The notes below the pieces were generated by a model that was not told the DNA's origin, made no database searches, and saw nothing but the letters and a program-made list of their open reading frames with translations. This document shows, one piece after another, positions 32,195-39,927 of a stretch of 41,183 nt of DNA (positions are counted from its first letter, which is position 1; the number at the start of each line of letters is the position of its first letter). The stretch spans positions 1 to 41,183 of the forward strand of contig JAJEIQ010000041.1 in assembly GCA_022827905.1 (NCBI GenBank), in the 5' to 3' direction. This DNA is from Pseudomonadales bacterium (lineage in GTDB: Bacteria; Pseudomonadota; Gammaproteobacteria; Pseudomonadales; Azotimanducaceae). The position numbers and the translations under genes are program-made.

Positions 32195-32827
32195 ATGATC
32201 AATCTGCTGTTCGGCGGCCAGTACATGATCTTCGCGCTGCTGCTGATCGCGTTGGTGGTTTCCCTGTCGTTCCATGAATTCGGCCACGCGCTGGTGGCCA
32301 AGTGGCATGGCGACGACACGGCGCAGCGGGCCGGCCGGCTGACGGTCAATCCGCTGGCCCACATCGATCCCGTGGGGTTGTTGATGGTGGTGCTGGTGGG
32401 CTTCGGCTACGCCAAGCCGGTGCCGACCGACCCGCGCAATTTCCGATCGGCAACATCCGACCTTTGGGTCGCAGCGGCCGGCCCGTTCATGAACTTCCTG
32501 TTGGCCCTCGTCACTTGGAACTTCTACTTGGCGCTGCGGGCAAACGGTTGGGACAACGCCGGCGCCGAGGTCTTCTTCGCCCTGTTGGCGCAGATCAACC
32601 TGCTGCTGATGGTCTTCAACCTGATCCCCTTGGGGCCTCTGGACGGGCACTACATCCTGCCCCACTTCCTGCCGGCCCATTGGGCCAGGCGCTATCGCCA
32701 GTTCAACCACCGCTACGGCACGGGGGTGTTTCTGGCGCTGATCGTGCTGGGCATCGCCGGGCTGCCCTTGTTTCGATACCTGGCGGAGTTCTCATTCAGC
32801 CTGTTGGGCTGGATCACGTTGGTTTGA
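32195..32827 (+). CDS. Site-2 protease (M50 family) membrane protease
   Basis: This 210-residue integral membrane zinc protease has the HEFGH zinc motif at 27-31 within the first helical pair, and the third ligand in 'NLIPLGPLDGHYIL'. About five hydrophobic segments fit the short bacterial M50 members without a PDZ domain. Its substrate is unknown; a role in membrane protein turnover or signal release is expected. It follows the crotonase gene after 30 bases and is followed by a promoter and the bactofilin gene, so it is probably the end of its own transcript. Confidence 0.9.
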   Translation: MINLLFGGQYMIFALLLIALVVSLSFHEFGHALVAKWHGDDTAQRAGRLTVNPLAHIDPVGLLMVVLVGFGYAKPVPTDPRNFRSATSDLWVAAAGPFMNFLLALVTWNFYLALRANGWDNAGAEVFFALLAQINLLLMVFNLIPLGPLDGHYILPHFLPAHWARRYRQFNHRYGTGVFLALIVLGIAGLPLFRYLAEFSFSLLGWITLV

Positions 32828-32871
32828 CCATCTATGGCGAGTTTTCGGGCGCAAAGAGGAAAGTCCCCGAG

Positions 32872-32900
32872 TTAAATCAACGTGAAAAAGGTGGTATAAA
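32872..32900 (+). promoter_or_regulatory. Probable sigma-70 promoter of the bactofilin gene
   Basis: TTAAAT (32872-32877) and TATAAA (32895-32900) are separated by exactly 17 bases. The -10 box matches TATAAT at five of six bases, while the -35 box is weaker. This is in the locally AT-rich 105-base gap before the bactofilin gene, with its 'gagggaag' ribosome binding site some 30 bases further. It is the best AT-rich promoter-like stretch in the area. Confidence 0.55.
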
Positions 32901-32932
32901 GTTCACAATCTTAGGGAGAAGCAGAGGGAAGC

Positions 32933-33505
32933 ATGAGCATGTTTGACAAACGCGGCCCAACGGACACCAAGAGCACTTCCGCGGCCGTCCAACCAACGCG
33001 GCCGCAGCAACCATCTCCAGCGGCCAATCCGAAACCCCAAGCCAGCGCCGTCATCGGTCCGGGGATCAGCGTGTCGGGCGAAGTCACCGGCAGCGAGGAC
33101 CTGCGCATAGACGGCAAAGTGGATGGGACCATCAGCCTGCGCGACAACGTGGTCACCGTGAGCCACTCCGGCGAAGTTCGGGCTAACATCACGGCTTCCA
33201 CCGTGAACATCAGCGGCCAGGTGGTGGGCGACATCGCAGGCATCGAGCAAGTGGTGCTCACCAAGAGCGCTCGGGTACGGGGCAACATCATCGCGCCCCG
33301 GGTGAATCTGGAGAACGGCAGCAAGTTCAAGGGCAGCATCGACATGGACCCGGTTGAGGAGAAGGCGCCGCAGAAGGCGAAGGCCAGCAAGAGCCAATCG
33401 CCGCCTCAACCCGCCGCGCCTTTGGCCGCCGCATCAGCCAAGGCCGAGGATGCGCCCGTCAAGCGCGCCGCAGCGAGTCCACGGGAGAGCGCAGCGCGGC
33501 CTTGA
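32933..33505 (+). CDS. Bactofilin (polymer-forming cytoskeletal protein)
   Basis: This 190-residue bactofilin self-assembles into filaments and often recruits peptidoglycan enzymes. The core (about 38-140) has the regular beta-helix repeats: 'VIGPGISVSGEVTGSEDLRIDGKVDGTI', 'VTVSHSGEVRANITASTVNISGQVVGDI', 'VVLTKSARVRGNIIAPRVNLENGSKFKGSI'. The N-terminal ~37 and C-terminal ~50 residues are Pro/Ala/Lys-rich and disordered, as usual. Start ATG 32933 has 'gagggaag' before it. A promoter-like site lies 33 bases upstream. The nearby mltF could be functionally connected with cell-shape work, though they are not in one operon. Confidence 0.93.
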   Translation: MSMFDKRGPTDTKSTSAAVQPTRPQQPSPAANPKPQASAVIGPGISVSGEVTGSEDLRIDGKVDGTISLRDNVVTVSHSGEVRANITASTVNISGQVVGDIAGIEQVVLTKSARVRGNIIAPRVNLENGSKFKGSIDMDPVEEKAPQKAKASKSQSPPQPAAPLAAASAKAEDAPVKRAAASPRESAARP

Positions 33506-33536
33506 TGCGGCTCGGACCGATACCGGCGGGAACTCC

Positions 33537-34304
33537 ATGAATTCCACATCGGAAAAAGCCTTCCGGTTGCCAGCAGACCAGCGGTCCGTGGTCATCGAAA
33601 CCGCGTTGCTGGCTTGGGTGTTTGAGGCGATGGATTCGCCTGGCCAGATCAACGTCCTGGATGTCGGCCCCGCCATGCCCCGGACCATCGAGTTTCTCAA
33701 CGCCATGCGCTGCCGCGTGCACATAGCAGATCTTTTCGACAGCACGCTCATCGAGCAACAGAAGCATTTGGACCCAGACGCCCTGACGGACCGCTTCACC
33801 GAAGCCCTGTGGATGCTTGACGGACCGTTGCATGCCTGCCTGCTGTGGGACTTCCCAAACTATCTCGCCCCCCCGGCTTTAGAGGCTTTGAACCGAGCGC
33901 TGAGCCCTTGGGTGACCGCCGATACCAGGGCGCACGCATTTTGCGCGGTAAAACGAGCGGCGCCTCTTATGCAGCATCAATACAGCATTCTCAGCGCCAG
34001 CGAAATCGTCCAAAAGGCCGCCCCCGAGCGCCCGCCGGCCGACTACCCCCATCCTTGGCGGCGGTTGGTCGGGGCATTGGATTTGTTCGACGTCGACCGA
34101 GGCGCCTTGCGAGCCGGGGGGTTGGTGGAAGTCATCCTGCACGGCACAGCCCAGCAATCCGCCGAACCGCCGTTGCGGACCATTGAGAAGGTCAAGGACA
34201 TCCCCCTTCGCCCATCGGCAAGCCAAAGCCAGCCTCGAGCCCAGCACGCCGCGCGCCCGGTTGCGGACTCTCAGGGGGCAACGCCGCGGGCGATCTCCCG
34301 GTAG
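33537..34304 (+). CDS. Rossmann-like protein with a methyltransferase-type motif, unknown function
   Basis: This 255-residue protein has an ATG at 33537, 31 bases after the bactofilin stop. 'INVLDVGPAMPRTIEFLNAMRCRVHIADLFDS' resembles motif I and the acidic loop of SAM-dependent methyltransferases, and 'LLWDFPNYLAPPALEALNRALSPWVTADT' resembles the motif IV/V region, though residues are not diagnostic. From about residue 225 the tail is low-complexity and overlaps the opposite gene. The function is unknown. The operon position behind a bactofilin suggests envelope or cell-shape work; this is inference. Confidence 0.7.
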   Translation: MNSTSEKAFRLPADQRSVVIETALLAWVFEAMDSPGQINVLDVGPAMPRTIEFLNAMRCRVHIADLFDSTLIEQQKHLDPDALTDRFTEALWMLDGPLHACLLWDFPNYLAPPALEALNRALSPWVTADTRAHAFCAVKRAAPLMQHQYSILSASEIVQKAAPERPPADYPHPWRRLVGALDLFDVDRGALRAGGLVEVILHGTAQQSAEPPLRTIEKVKDIPLRPSASQSQPRAQHAARPVADSQGATPRAISR

Positions 34305-34993
34305 ATATTGCTCATCTTCAGCGTGAACAGCCGCCGCATGCGCTCCTGCCAGGGCGTGACGCTGTAGTTGGCGAACTTAGGGTTCTGAAAGGCCTCGATG
34401 CCGTCGATATCCCAGATGGACAGGTGGGTGAACAATTCGCCGCCCTCGCCGAGTATCGGCGGAAACTCGTCGCTGCGATGCACATAGCGGCGCACGGTGT
34501 TGAACCCCGGCTCGCACAGCACCAACGGCATGTGCTCCTCCACGTACCACTCGTTGAATTCCTCGTGGATCGCCTCGGGCACCTCGTGGGCGGAAAGGAA
34601 CACGTACTTGGTATCCGGCAGCAGCGGCTGGTTCGGTTCCGGATACTCACCAATCAGTTCCAGCACCCCCCGGGCCAGCTTCGGCAGCGTCATGGTCAGG
34701 TGCTCGAAACTGTCGGGCGGCGTTGCCATCCAGCGCTCGGTGACCGCATCGTAGGCCGGCCCGGTCAGCACATCGGTGTCGGGCAGTTCCATGATCGCGA
34801 GGTACTTGGCCTGGCCACCTTGGCGGGTGTCAACCTGCGGCTGGTCGGGGACGATCTCGAAACGGCGGAAGGCCAGGAAGCCGCACTCGAAACGGCCGGG
34901 CGAGTGTACGCTGGAATACCAATCGTTCCATTCGTCTTCGCGTTCCTGGGGTGGATCCGTCTTGATTACCGTTATCGCACGGGGCTTGGACAT
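34271..34993 (-). CDS. Tandem EthD-like (dimeric alpha/beta barrel) protein
   Basis: This 240-residue protein is made of two related ferredoxin-like halves. The first holds 'NDWYSSVHSP' (23-32), the second 'NEWYVEEHMP' (147-156); both match the 'W....H.P' pattern of EthD / DUF4286-like small barrels. EthD-type proteins accompany oxygenases and carry out unclear accessory steps on aromatic or ether compounds. The internal duplication gives one chain with both halves of the usual dimer. Its last 34 bases overlap the 3' end of the opposite gene. It is transcribed away from the MFS gene at 35 kb, which might share a regulator. Confidence 0.8.
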   Translation of the reverse strand: MSKPRAITVIKTDPPQEREDEWNDWYSSVHSPGRFECGFLAFRRFEIVPDQPQVDTRQGGQAKYLAIMELPDTDVLTGPAYDAVTERWMATPPDSFEHLTMTLPKLARGVLELIGEYPEPNQPLLPDTKYVFLSAHEVPEAIHEEFNEWYVEEHMPLVLCEPGFNTVRRYVHRSDEFPPILGEGGELFTHLSIWDIDGIEAFQNPKFANYSVTPWQERMRRLFTLKMSNIYREIARGVAP

Positions 34994-35020
34994 GTTCGTC
35001 TCCTTTGTTTGGGGCTTCCG

Positions 35021-35032
35021 GTCAGCGCTGAC
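35021..35032. promoter_or_regulatory. 12-base perfect palindrome in a divergent gap
   Basis: gtcagcgctgac is perfectly self-complementary and lies between the divergent EthD-like gene (minus) and the MFS transporter gene (plus), in a gap of only about 60 bases. This is a plausible operator position. No regulator gene is adjacent, so it is a candidate only. Confidence 0.35.
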
Positions 35033-35049
35033 GCTGGCATAGTAGCAGC

Positions 35050-35066
35050 ATCCGGTTGACCCGGAT
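35050..35066 (+). promoter_or_regulatory. Hairpin around the predicted start codon of the MFS gene
   Basis: atccgg-ttgac-ccggat folds with the TTG at 35056 in its loop. No clear Shine-Dalgarno precedes it. Either the hairpin affects initiation, or the real start is the GTG at 35071, five codons on. Confidence 0.3.
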
Positions 35067-36447
35067 CATCGTGGAGGCAGAACCCATCGACCCCGCAGCG
35101 GATTCCAGAGCTCGGCCCGACCCCGGCGAACAAGCGCCGGGAACCCGGCTAATCTACCCTTGGTACGTGGTCGTGATCCTATTGCTCGCGATGGTGGTGT
35201 CGTTCATCGACCGGCAAGTGATCACCCTGCTCGTGGCGCCAATTCGCGCCGATCTCGGCATCAGCGACACGCAGATGAGTCTCTTGATGGGGTTCGCCTT
35301 TGCGATTTTCTATGTGACCATGGGCGTTCCCATCGCCCGTTTGGCAGACCGTTACAGTCGGCGCACCATCATCGCCGCCGGCATCTTCCTGTGGAGCCTG
35401 GCCACCGCAGCGTGCGGCTTGGCCCGCAGTTTTCTGCAACTGTTCACCGCCCGGGTCTTCGTCGGCGTGGGCGAGGCCACCCTGACGCCGGCCGCCTACT
35501 CCATGATCGCCGACTACTTTCCGCCGGAACGCTTAGGCCGCGCCATCGCCGTTTACGCCACCGGCGTCTTCATCGGCGGCGGCCTCGCCCTCGTTCTCGG
35601 CGGTGCTGCCATCCGCCTGATCACCGAGTCGGGGCCGATGGACCTGCCGCTGGTGGGCACGCTCGCTCCCTGGCAACTCACTTTTATCGTGGTGAGCCTC
35701 CCGGGCCTGTTGATCGTGCTCCTGATGATGTTCACGGTGCGCGAGCCGGTGCGCAGGAACTTGGCCAAGACCACCGAAAAGAGCATCCCCGTACGGGAGG
35801 TGGCACAGTTCATGTGGACCAACCGGGGCACCTTCGGCTCCATCTTTTTCGGCTATGGCTCCGGTGGCATCGCCTTCTACGGCTTCATGTCCTGGGTGCC
35901 GGAGTTCATCCGCCGCACTTACGGCTGGAACATCTCCGATGCTGGGATCGTGTTCGGCGCGCAACTCATGGTGCTGGGGACGCTCGGCACCTACGCTGGG
36001 GGCTGGTTCTGCGACTGGCTGACCGCCCGCGGCTACAAGGATGCGGCAATGCGCTCACTGGCCGCGTTCTTCGCGCTGGCCATGCCGTTCATGGCCATAG
36101 CGCCGCTCATGCCGACGGCGGCATGGGGCATTCCCGCATTGGGCGTCGCCGCATTTACCCTGTCGCTGCAACAGGCGCTATCACCCGTCGCAATCCAGCT
36201 TTTCACACCCAACCAGATGCGCGCCCAGGTGGTGGCCGTGTACTTCGTGATCTCCGTGTTCGCCGCCATCGCCTTCGGCTCCCTGTCGGTGGCGGTGATG
36301 ACCGACTATGTCTTTAAGGACGACGACGCCCTAGGCCTCTCGCTTGCCGTTGTTTCAGCAGTCACCATGACTTTGGCCGCAATCAGCCTGGCACTCGGCA
36401 TCAAGCCCTACCGGAAAAGCTTGGAACGGGCAGCCGCGTGGCGCTGA
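35056..36447 (+). CDS. MFS transporter (spinster-like / phthalate-permease-like)
   Basis: This 463-residue transporter has 12 predicted membrane segments starting at 'YPWYVVVILLLAMVVSFIDRQVI'. Family marks are 'DRQVITLLVAPIRADLGISDTQMSLLMGFAFAIFYV', 'RLADRYSRRTIIAAGI' (motif A) and 'FVGVGEATLTPAAYSMIADYFPPERLGRAIAVY'. This is the group near spinster and organic-acid MFS permeases common in catabolic clusters. The start is TTG 35056 or GTG 35071. Its substrate is unknown. The stop is next to the broken thiamine-binding-type gene stump on the other strand, so the 3' end lies at a probable rearrangement junction. Confidence 0.88.
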   Translation: MTRIIVEAEPIDPAADSRARPDPGEQAPGTRLIYPWYVVVILLLAMVVSFIDRQVITLLVAPIRADLGISDTQMSLLMGFAFAIFYVTMGVPIARLADRYSRRTIIAAGIFLWSLATAACGLARSFLQLFTARVFVGVGEATLTPAAYSMIADYFPPERLGRAIAVYATGVFIGGGLALVLGGAAIRLITESGPMDLPLVGTLAPWQLTFIVVSLPGLLIVLLMMFTVREPVRRNLAKTTEKSIPVREVAQFMWTNRGTFGSIFFGYGSGGIAFYGFMSWVPEFIRRTYGWNISDAGIVFGAQLMVLGTLGTYAGGWFCDWLTARGYKDAAMRSLAAFFALAMPFMAIAPLMPTAAWGIPALGVAAFTLSLQQALSPVAIQLFTPNQMRAQVVAVYFVISVFAAIAFGSLSVAVMTDYVFKDDDALGLSLAVVSAVTMTLAAISLALGIKPYRKSLERAAAWR

Positions 36448-36521
36448 GTATGAAAGTCGTCGATGGACTGCATGTGCTCATCGTGGAGGGGATACATGGT
36501 TATCTCAACGAGCAAGTTCAT
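36408..36521 (-). pseudogene. 5' stump of a thiamine-binding (YkoF/MTH1187-like) protein gene
   Basis: On the minus strand, three bases after the methyltransferase stop, an ATG opens a 37-codon frame. It begins 'MNLLVEITMYPLHDEHMQ' and goes on 'SIDDF'. This closely resembles the N-terminus of small thiamine/HMP-binding proteins of the YkoF/MTH1187 family ('..SVEISMYPL.D.Y...I..FI..L'). The likeness ends after 23 residues, just where the oppositely oriented MFS gene ends (36447), and the frame then reads antisense to that gene to a TAG at 36408-36410. I infer a gene that once followed the operon and was cut by a deletion or insertion. A functional 37-residue peptide is unlikely. Confidence 0.6.
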
Positions 36522-36524
36522 GGT

Positions 36525-37421
36525 TCAGCCTCCCGGCCTGCGCATCAACAGCCCAAGTTCACTCGGGGTTTCAAATTCCGACTCAACCACCAGCCCATGG
36601 CGCTTGGCGAACGAGCCGATCACCGCTCGTTCCCGGCGGCTAATGTCCTGGCGCCGGGCCAGCGCTTGGCGGGAGCCGGTGACCACCAGCCAGTCCGCCG
36701 GCGCATCCGCCAGCATTGCCAGCAAACGAGGCTGCTGGCGCGCCACCACCGGCACCAGCTTGAGCAGTAGGGCCGCATCATAGCGCTGGATGCCGGTTTG
36801 AGTCGCCAAGGCTTCCCAGCCATCGCCGATGTCCCAAACGTGGCCTTCCAAGACACCCGGCGTCACTTGACCGTATGCATTGATGGCTTCGATGCATCGC
36901 GCATCCCGGTCGCAGGCCACGTAGCGCTGGAGGCGGCCATCAACCCGGTCAAACGGAAACAGTAAGGGCATCAGGCCACAGCCGATGTCCAGCAGCGTGG
37001 CGCAATCGCCCCAAACCGGATGGGTGCGCTCCAGGAATCCGTCCAAGTCCGGCCACCGCTCAGCGGTGCTGGCGTGGCTGCGGGCTAGGGCCTCGCACGC
37101 CGCTTGGCACTCCGCACCCGCGGCGGCACGGCGCAACCGTTCAAGCCCCTCGGAAAACTCGTCGGATTGCGGGCGATAGCGCCGCAAACGGTAGTAGATG
37201 TCCTTCTTGGCCTGCGACGCCGCCTGCCGATAGAGGCGGGTGCGGGCCAATGCGCGGGGCGAAGGGGTCTTTCGGGCCAGCGCCCGCAGCGCCTGATGGC
37301 TGAGCCACGATCCTTCGATGCGGGCGCGGGCCTGGTCCGCGCCGATGCGGTAGCGCCGGGCCGCTTCCTGCGCCACCTGCTCCGCGAGTTGCGCCAAAAC
37401 GGGCTCCAATGCGTCACTCAT
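36525..37421 (-). CDS. FmrO/Rmt-family 16S rRNA (m7G1405) methyltransferase homologue
   Basis: This is a 298-residue homologue of the FmrO family, whose characterised members (Sgm, ArmA, RmtB) methylate N7 of G1405 in 16S rRNA and give high-level aminoglycoside resistance. Seen: a helical N-terminal domain, 'HASTAER' (116-122), a hallmark of the family, SAM motif I 'LLDIGCGLMPLLFPF' (143-157), and a C-terminal 'SRQALARRQDI' where family members have 'RSLGGR'. The start ATG 37421 overlaps the stop of the transglycosylase gene by eight bases, so translation is coupled. It is divergent from the antibiotic-resistance members; whether it acts on G1405, or on any rRNA, is unknown. Confidence 0.78.
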   Translation of the reverse strand: MSDALEPVLAQLAEQVAQEAARRYRIGADQARARIEGSWLSHQALRALARKTPSPRALARTRLYRQAASQAKKDIYYRLRRYRPQSDEFSEGLERLRRAAAGAECQAACEALARSHASTAERWPDLDGFLERTHPVWGDCATLLDIGCGLMPLLFPFDRVDGRLQRYVACDRDARCIEAINAYGQVTPGVLEGHVWDIGDGWEALATQTGIQRYDAALLLKLVPVVARQQPRLLAMLADAPADWLVVTGSRQALARRQDISRRERAVIGSFAKRHGLVVESEFETPSELGLLMRRPGG

Positions 37422-38475
37422 GCAGCGCTTCCCAAGTGGGCCCCAGCCGGCTTTCCGGAAACCAGCGTTGGTGGACGTCAAGCAACGCCTGCAAGTGGTG
37501 ATTCAAGTCGCCGTCCCGCGCAAGCAAGGCGCGCAGTTCCCGAACCGTGTGGCAGATGGTCCACAGGTTGTGGGCCTTGAGCGCTTCAAAGTCCGCAAAC
37601 ACCGCCTCAACCGATTCAGCCCCGACACAGTGGGGGCAGGGACAGCGATACTCGCCCGCCAGCAGCCGCCCTGGATCGGCCAAAGCGCCGTAAGGGGTCA
37701 TGTACCAGCCGCCGCGCGCGTAGTGGGCATAGGAGGACGAATCGAAGACATCCGCTCCCAGCGCCACCATGAAGGGCAGTTCCACCGGCTCGCCGGCGCC
37801 GTACACGTGCATCGGCACTTGCTCGCCGATCAGCCGGCGCGCGTCGCGCAGCACGGCGCCGGCAAAGGCCAAGCTGTGCGCCCGATTGAAGAAGGGCACG
37901 AGGCTGCCGATGGCCAAGTACTCGACTTCAAGCTCGGCCATGTGGGCGGCGCTGTCGCGACGGAGATCCAAGAAGCGTCCGCCTTGCTGCACCCCGGCCA
38001 CCAAGCCACGCTCGGCGATGGCCAGCGCTTGGCCCACCCGCTTGTGCGTGGTGCGCATCTTGCCAAGGGCCGTGGTCCGCTTATCCCCCGGCGGCGTGAT
38101 GAGGTCCAAGGGCGAAATGATGTCGCTGCCAATGCGGTCCTGAAAGCGCACGATGTCCGCGTTCTTGAGATACAGCCGCCGGGTCAGTCCCTGAAAGGCC
38201 CCGGAATCCGTGGCGATCAAGCCTGAAAAACCGACGTGGGCCTTGAGCGACGACGGACCGGTGAGCCATTCGGCGTACCGTTCGGCGAGCTGTTCGCGCA
38301 GTTCCCGCTGCTTGTAGAGAAAATAAGCGTTGACGATGCAGCCGTCGATTTCCTCGCGGGCCAATTGGAATACCGGCTCCCGAGGTTGGTAAACCGGCAG
38401 GAAGAGCGGCAAGGCATGGCGCACGCCATCCTTGGTGCGCAGCGTGCGACGATCGGCCATCGAACCCAAGCTCAT
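37414..38475 (-). CDS. Archaeal-type guanine transglycosylase (TGT) catalytic core
   Basis: This 353-residue protein has a tRNA-guanine transglycosylase fold. Its motifs match archaeosine TGT, not bacterial queuine TGT: 'NAYFLYKQRELR' (49-60), catalytic 'DSGAFQ' (90-95), 'FQDRIGSDIISPLDLITPPG', 'HVYGAGEPVELPFMVALGADVFDSSSYAHYA' with the nucleophile-position Asp235, zinc ligands C268-x-C270-x2-C273 and H292 ('AHNLW'). The archaeal C-terminal PUA domains are absent. ATG 38475 overlaps the MFS stop (ATGA). TGTs swap guanine for a 7-deazaguanine; the target here (tRNA, rRNA or DNA) is unknown. Confidence 0.88.
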   Translation of the reverse strand: MSLGSMADRRTLRTKDGVRHALPLFLPVYQPREPVFQLAREEIDGCIVNAYFLYKQRELREQLAERYAEWLTGPSSLKAHVGFSGLIATDSGAFQGLTRRLYLKNADIVRFQDRIGSDIISPLDLITPPGDKRTTALGKMRTTHKRVGQALAIAERGLVAGVQQGGRFLDLRRDSAAHMAELEVEYLAIGSLVPFFNRAHSLAFAGAVLRDARRLIGEQVPMHVYGAGEPVELPFMVALGADVFDSSSYAHYARGGWYMTPYGALADPGRLLAGEYRCPCPHCVGAESVEAVFADFEALKAHNLWTICHTVRELRALLARDGDLNHHLQALLDVHQRWFPESRLGPTWEALHE

Positions 38476-39776
38476 CGGGCCGGCGCCGGTGCGCCGCCCG
38501 GTTGGGGCAGGCGCAGCATGGCCACCGCCGCCATGGAAAAGGCAATCCCGACGATCACCACCACGAACGCCGGCAGGTAGCTGCCGGAGGTGTCGAAGAC
38601 CAGGGAGGCGAAGGGAAAGCCCAACAGCGAGAACAGCGTGGTCATGGGCGTCATCAGCCCCATCACCCGGGCGAAGGCGGCACGGCCGAAGAGCGTGCCC
38701 ATGAACACCGTCCACATGGGCATGACCGCGCCGTAGCCGAGCCCGAAGAAGAACGCCGCCACCATCAATCCAGCGGAATTGGTCAGCGCCACAATCAGCA
38801 CCAAGCCGATGGTCTGGGACACCAGCGAGGCGGCCATCATCAGCCGCTGGTTCAAGATGTCCGCCAAAACGCCGAACAAGGGCTTGGCCAAGGCCGCCAT
38901 GAAGGTGGCAACGGCCACCACCGAGGACGCTTGGACGGCGGACAGGCCCATGTCCGTGATGTGGGCGTGCAGGGCCAACAGCACGGCGCCGACCCCGAAG
39001 AAGCTCGGCCCCACGATGACGACCAGCAGCCAAATGCGGCGGTCGCGAAGCGCCCGGGCGAAGTTCCATGTGGAGACCGGCTCGCCAACCGGCTCGCCGT
39101 GCTCCTCCCCGCCGTCCGCCACCCATTGCCCATCCGGCTGAAGGTCCCTGTCCTCGGGACGGAAGACGGCGAACTTCCAGACCAAGGGAATCAACACGGC
39201 CCCCAAGGCGAGCCCCATCGAGGTCACTGCCCAGCGCCAGCCTTGGGTCTCCACCAGCCAGGACACGATCGGGACCATGACTGCCCCGGAAATTGAAATG
39301 CCGAACTGGGAGATGCCCAAGGCGGTGCCCCGCCGCTTGACGAACCAGTTGGCGATCATCGCATTGCTCGGCAATGCACCGATCAGGGTGCTGGCAACGG
39401 CCAGCACGATGCCGAAGGCCATGCACAGGTGCAGCCAATGCCGGGCTTGGCCAAACGCGACGAAGCCCAGAATCAACGCCGCAACGCCAATGCCCATCAG
39501 CTTGCGGATGGGCGTGCGCAGGATCAGCTTGCCCACCCAGGGGCTTAAGCACGCCACCACCAGGGTTTGCAGGGAAAAGGCCAGCGACACCGCGAACCGG
39601 TCCACCTCCAGCGCCTCGCTCAAGGGCTTCTGCAGCACGCCATAGGTGTAGAACATGCCCCCGACGGTGAACTGGGTCATGAAGGTGAAGGCAACGATGG
39701 ACCAGCCGAAGAAGAACGTTCGCGGCGCACCGGGGGGAGTGCTCAAAGATTGCCCCTTTCGATTCAAGCCCGTCAT
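38472..39776 (-). CDS. MFS transporter (monocarboxylate/OxlT-type)
   Basis: This 434-residue MFS protein has about 12 membrane segments. The opening 'FFFGWSIVAFTFMTQFTVGGMFYTYGVLQKPLSEAL' and 'KRRGTALGISQFGISISGAVMVP' are typical of the OxlT/monocarboxylate group, which moves organic acids. I begin at ATG 39776; the earlier GTG at 39797 has no ribosome binding site. It is the first gene of the operon and overlaps the transglycosylase gene by four bases (ATGA), so the three genes are tightly coupled. It could export or import a small acid or a base; no substrate can be assigned. Confidence 0.87.
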   Translation of the reverse strand: MTGLNRKGQSLSTPPGAPRTFFFGWSIVAFTFMTQFTVGGMFYTYGVLQKPLSEALEVDRFAVSLAFSLQTLVVACLSPWVGKLILRTPIRKLMGIGVAALILGFVAFGQARHWLHLCMAFGIVLAVASTLIGALPSNAMIANWFVKRRGTALGISQFGISISGAVMVPIVSWLVETQGWRWAVTSMGLALGAVLIPLVWKFAVFRPEDRDLQPDGQWVADGGEEHGEPVGEPVSTWNFARALRDRRIWLLVVIVGPSFFGVGAVLLALHAHITDMGLSAVQASSVVAVATFMAALAKPLFGVLADILNQRLMMAASLVSQTIGLVLIVALTNSAGLMVAAFFFGLGYGAVMPMWTVFMGTLFGRAAFARVMGLMTPMTTLFSLLGFPFASLVFDTSGSYLPAFVVVIVGIAFSMAAVAMLRLPQPGGAPAPAR

Positions 39777-39844
39777 TCTATAGACTTGCCCCGCCACGCC
39801 AAAACACCATCATGGGCGTTGGGCTAAACAATCGGGAGGAAGAC

Positions 39845-39907
39845 ATGGCCAATCCGGCGCAACGGGGCAAAGCGGGTGGAAGCGATTTGATGCGGACCCG
39901 CACCTAG
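39845..39907 (+). other. Short frame with an excellent ribosome binding site, possible gene remnant
   Basis: ATG at 39845 is preceded by 'gggaggaagac', a near-ideal Shine-Dalgarno, but the frame ends after 20 residues at 39907. The GTG of the nuclease gene lies 21 bases on, in another frame. It may be the stump of a gene cut when the nuclease gene arrived, or a leader frame. Peptide function is not supported. Confidence 0.25.
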
Positions 39908-39927
39908 GGCTTCGCTCGGACCGGCTG

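Noticed and set aside
36438-36770. 110-codon plus-strand frame after the MFS gene
   Set aside because: Antisense to the methyltransferase gene and to the thiamine-binding-type stump, whose minus-strand reading has family-like residues.
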